Made by a program: the position numbers and the translations under genes. A DNA stretch of 64,000 nucleotides from CAVPHV01 sp963704825 (GTDB lineage: Bacteria > Actinomycetota > Acidimicrobiia > Spongiisociales > UBA5794), in the NCBI GenBank assembly GCA_963704825.1, contig CAVPHV010000014.1, positions 186,001-250,000 of the forward strand. The letters are read 5' to 3'. Below, one piece after another: positions 62,802 to 64,000 of the stretch. Under the pieces are notes generated by a model. It searched no databases and was not told where the DNA came from. It saw nothing but the letters and a program-made list of their open reading frames with translations. The first letter of the stretch is position 1. Every line of letters begins with the position of its first letter.

Positions 62802-63971
62802 TCAGTGGGCGACTGCAGAAGCGCTGCCGAGCTCGCTCCAGCGATCGGCAGTTGCCAGGTCGATGATGGTCCAGGCCATGGCCAGGGCCCCGTCGCGGAT
62901 CGCCTTCTCACCATCTGGGGTCACTGTTTGGGCGGCGAATTCCTTCTGGTGATTCACCGCCGACCCGCTGTTGATCCCAAGCATGGGGTGGATGCTGGGA
63001 ACGACGTGGCTGACGTTGCCCATGTCGGTTGAGCCACCGGCGCCCTCGTCGAGATCGGCCATTCGGGCCATGGGCCGACCGAGCGCCGCAGAGTTGGCCG
63101 CGAACAGGTCCACCATCACCGGATCCGAGATCATGTCCATGTAGGTGTTACCCCGTTGCTTGATATCGAACGTGCAGCCGGTGGCGATGGCGGCGCCCTC
63201 GAAACAGGCGGCGACTTGGGCGTGCAGTTCTTCGAGCCGTTCCTGCGTCGCCGCCCTGACGTACCAGGCCATCGAGGTGAACGCCGGGATGACGTTCGGC
63301 GCTCCGCCGCCGTAGGTGATCGTGCCGTGGAGACGATCGGTCGAATACAGCTTCTGGCGCAGGGTCGAGACGTTGACGTACCCCTGGACCGCGGCGTCGA
63401 GGGCGTTGCGGCTGATCTGCGGCGCAAAGGCGGCGTGTGACTCCTTGCCGTGGAACTCGACGTCGAGCTGGGCAACGGCCAGAACCGAGGGATCGACCAG
63501 GTCGGACGGTGTGGGATGGATCATCATCGCGGCGTTCGCCGATTCGAATGCTCCCGCGTTGATCAGGTCTACCTTGCCCCCGTACGTTTCCTCAGCGGGG
63601 GTGCCCAGCACGCGGAGTCGGATCCCGAGTTGATCGACCAGCGGGAGCAGGGCGAGACCCGCGCCGGCGGCGGCAGTGGCGATGATGTTGTGACCGCAGG
63701 CGTGCCCAACTTCGGGCAGAGCGTCCAATTCGGCGCAGATGACGACCTCGGGGCCGCCTGCCGATCCGGCGACTGCGTCAAATGCGGTGTCGAGCCCCCA
63801 AGCGGGGTACTCCACCTCGAAGCCCTGATTGCGCAGCAAGGCAACCAGCCGGGCCGAGGTCTCGAACTCCTGGAAACCCGTCTCGGGGTTCTCGTACATC
63901 CAGGTGCTGAACGCCCTGAGCTCGGCATCGACGGCGGAATAGTGCTCTTCGGCAACGGCCTTCAGGTCCAC
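62802..63971 (-). CDS. M20-family amidohydrolase (AbgA/AbgB-like)
   Basis: A 389-residue metal-dependent amidohydrolase. It has a helical start with NPETGFQEFETSARL, the metal block CAELDALPEVGHACGHN, the GTPAEETYGGK glutamate pair, a dimerisation domain (VEFHGKESHAAFAPQI) and HVVPSIHPMLGIN. Relatives remove acyl or aminobenzoyl-glutamate groups from amides. The GTG start has GAGGAGGGTCC upstream, and the coding region is complete. The substrate is unknown. Confidence 0.86.
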   Translation of the reverse strand: MDLKAVAEEHYSAVDAELRAFSTWMYENPETGFQEFETSARLVALLRNQGFEVEYPAWGLDTAFDAVAGSAGGPEVVICAELDALPEVGHACGHNIIATAAAGAGLALLPLVDQLGIRLRVLGTPAEETYGGKVDLINAGAFESANAAMMIHPTPSDLVDPSVLAVAQLDVEFHGKESHAAFAPQISRNALDAAVQGYVNVSTLRQKLYSTDRLHGTITYGGGAPNVIPAFTSMAWYVRAATQERLEELHAQVAACFEGAAIATGCTFDIKQRGNTYMDMISDPVMVDLFAANSAALGRPMARMADLDEGAGGSTDMGNVSHVVPSIHPMLGINSGSAVNHQKEFAAQTVTPDGEKAIRDGALAMAWTIIDLATADRWSELGSASAVAH

Positions 63972-64000
63972 TGGACCCTCCTCGAATTGGGTGGACCGCC

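Overview
The window is a high-GC stretch of chromosome, most likely from an actinobacterium and perhaps the Acidimicrobiia. The pointers are: many GTG starts and 4-nt ATGA/GTGA stop-start overlaps; lipoproteins with Thr/Ala-rich linkers after the lipobox; an archaeal-type prolyl-tRNA synthetase; several acyl-CoA synthetase, acyl-CoA dehydrogenase and MaoC genes; and a separate PurS subunit. Phylum is inferred from style and gene content only. I saw no rRNA, tRNA, CRISPR array or intact mobile element.

Layout. 1-2.5 kb: tail of a LivM-like permease, then an acyl-CoA ligase and an enoyl-CoA hydratase whose frames overlap. 2.5-6.7 kb: four uncharacterised minus-strand genes (beta-sandwich and Cys-rich proteins) divergent from a beta-propeller-like protein. 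6.7-10.5 kb: a coupled trio of DUF362-like protein, SDR and SRPBCC protein. 10.8-14.25 kb: a disturbed locus with a frameshifted Gfo/Idh/MocA oxidoreductase, a PLL-like lectin built on near-identical 270-bp tandem repeats, and a decayed IS21 transposase. 14.26-19.14 kb: a four-gene amino-sugar operon (ROK kinase, PIG-L deacetylase, GH3 hexosaminidase, SIS isomerase/deaminase). 19.3-22.1 kb: proS, then an ECF sigma factor with a membrane partner. 22.3-27.7 kb: a large DUF3160/excalibur-like lipoprotein, a CapA-like gene broken by several frameshifts, and small genes. 27.7-36.8 kb: MaoC protein, membrane proteins, PAP2 phosphatase with a kinase-flippase fusion, an orphan solute-binding lipoprotein with a DUF389 protein, and a MarR regulator.

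37.1-41.5 kb: a minus-strand operon of two exported or anchored small proteins, ApbE flavin transferase and a haem-type membrane protein, divergent from an OmpR/histidine-kinase pair that probably controls it. 41.6-48.9 kb: secreted Cys-pair lipoprotein, acyl-CoA ligase with hydrolase, zinc-finger rhomboid, acyl-CoA dehydrogenase, RTX-repeat protein and LysE exporter. 48.88-49.03 kb: a strongly folded inverted-repeat element. 49.0-62.1 kb: purine synthesis genes in two minus-strand blocks (purC-purS-purQ-purL and purA-purD-purE-purB). Between the blocks lie a truncated haemoglobin, two extracytoplasmic proteins and a PLP enzyme. 62.2-64 kb: TetR regulator and an M20 amidohydrolase.

Most genes are intact and tightly packed. 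The exceptions are two genes that carry most of the frameshifts in the window, nearly all readable as single-base insertions. These are either recent decay or consensus errors, and reads are needed to decide.
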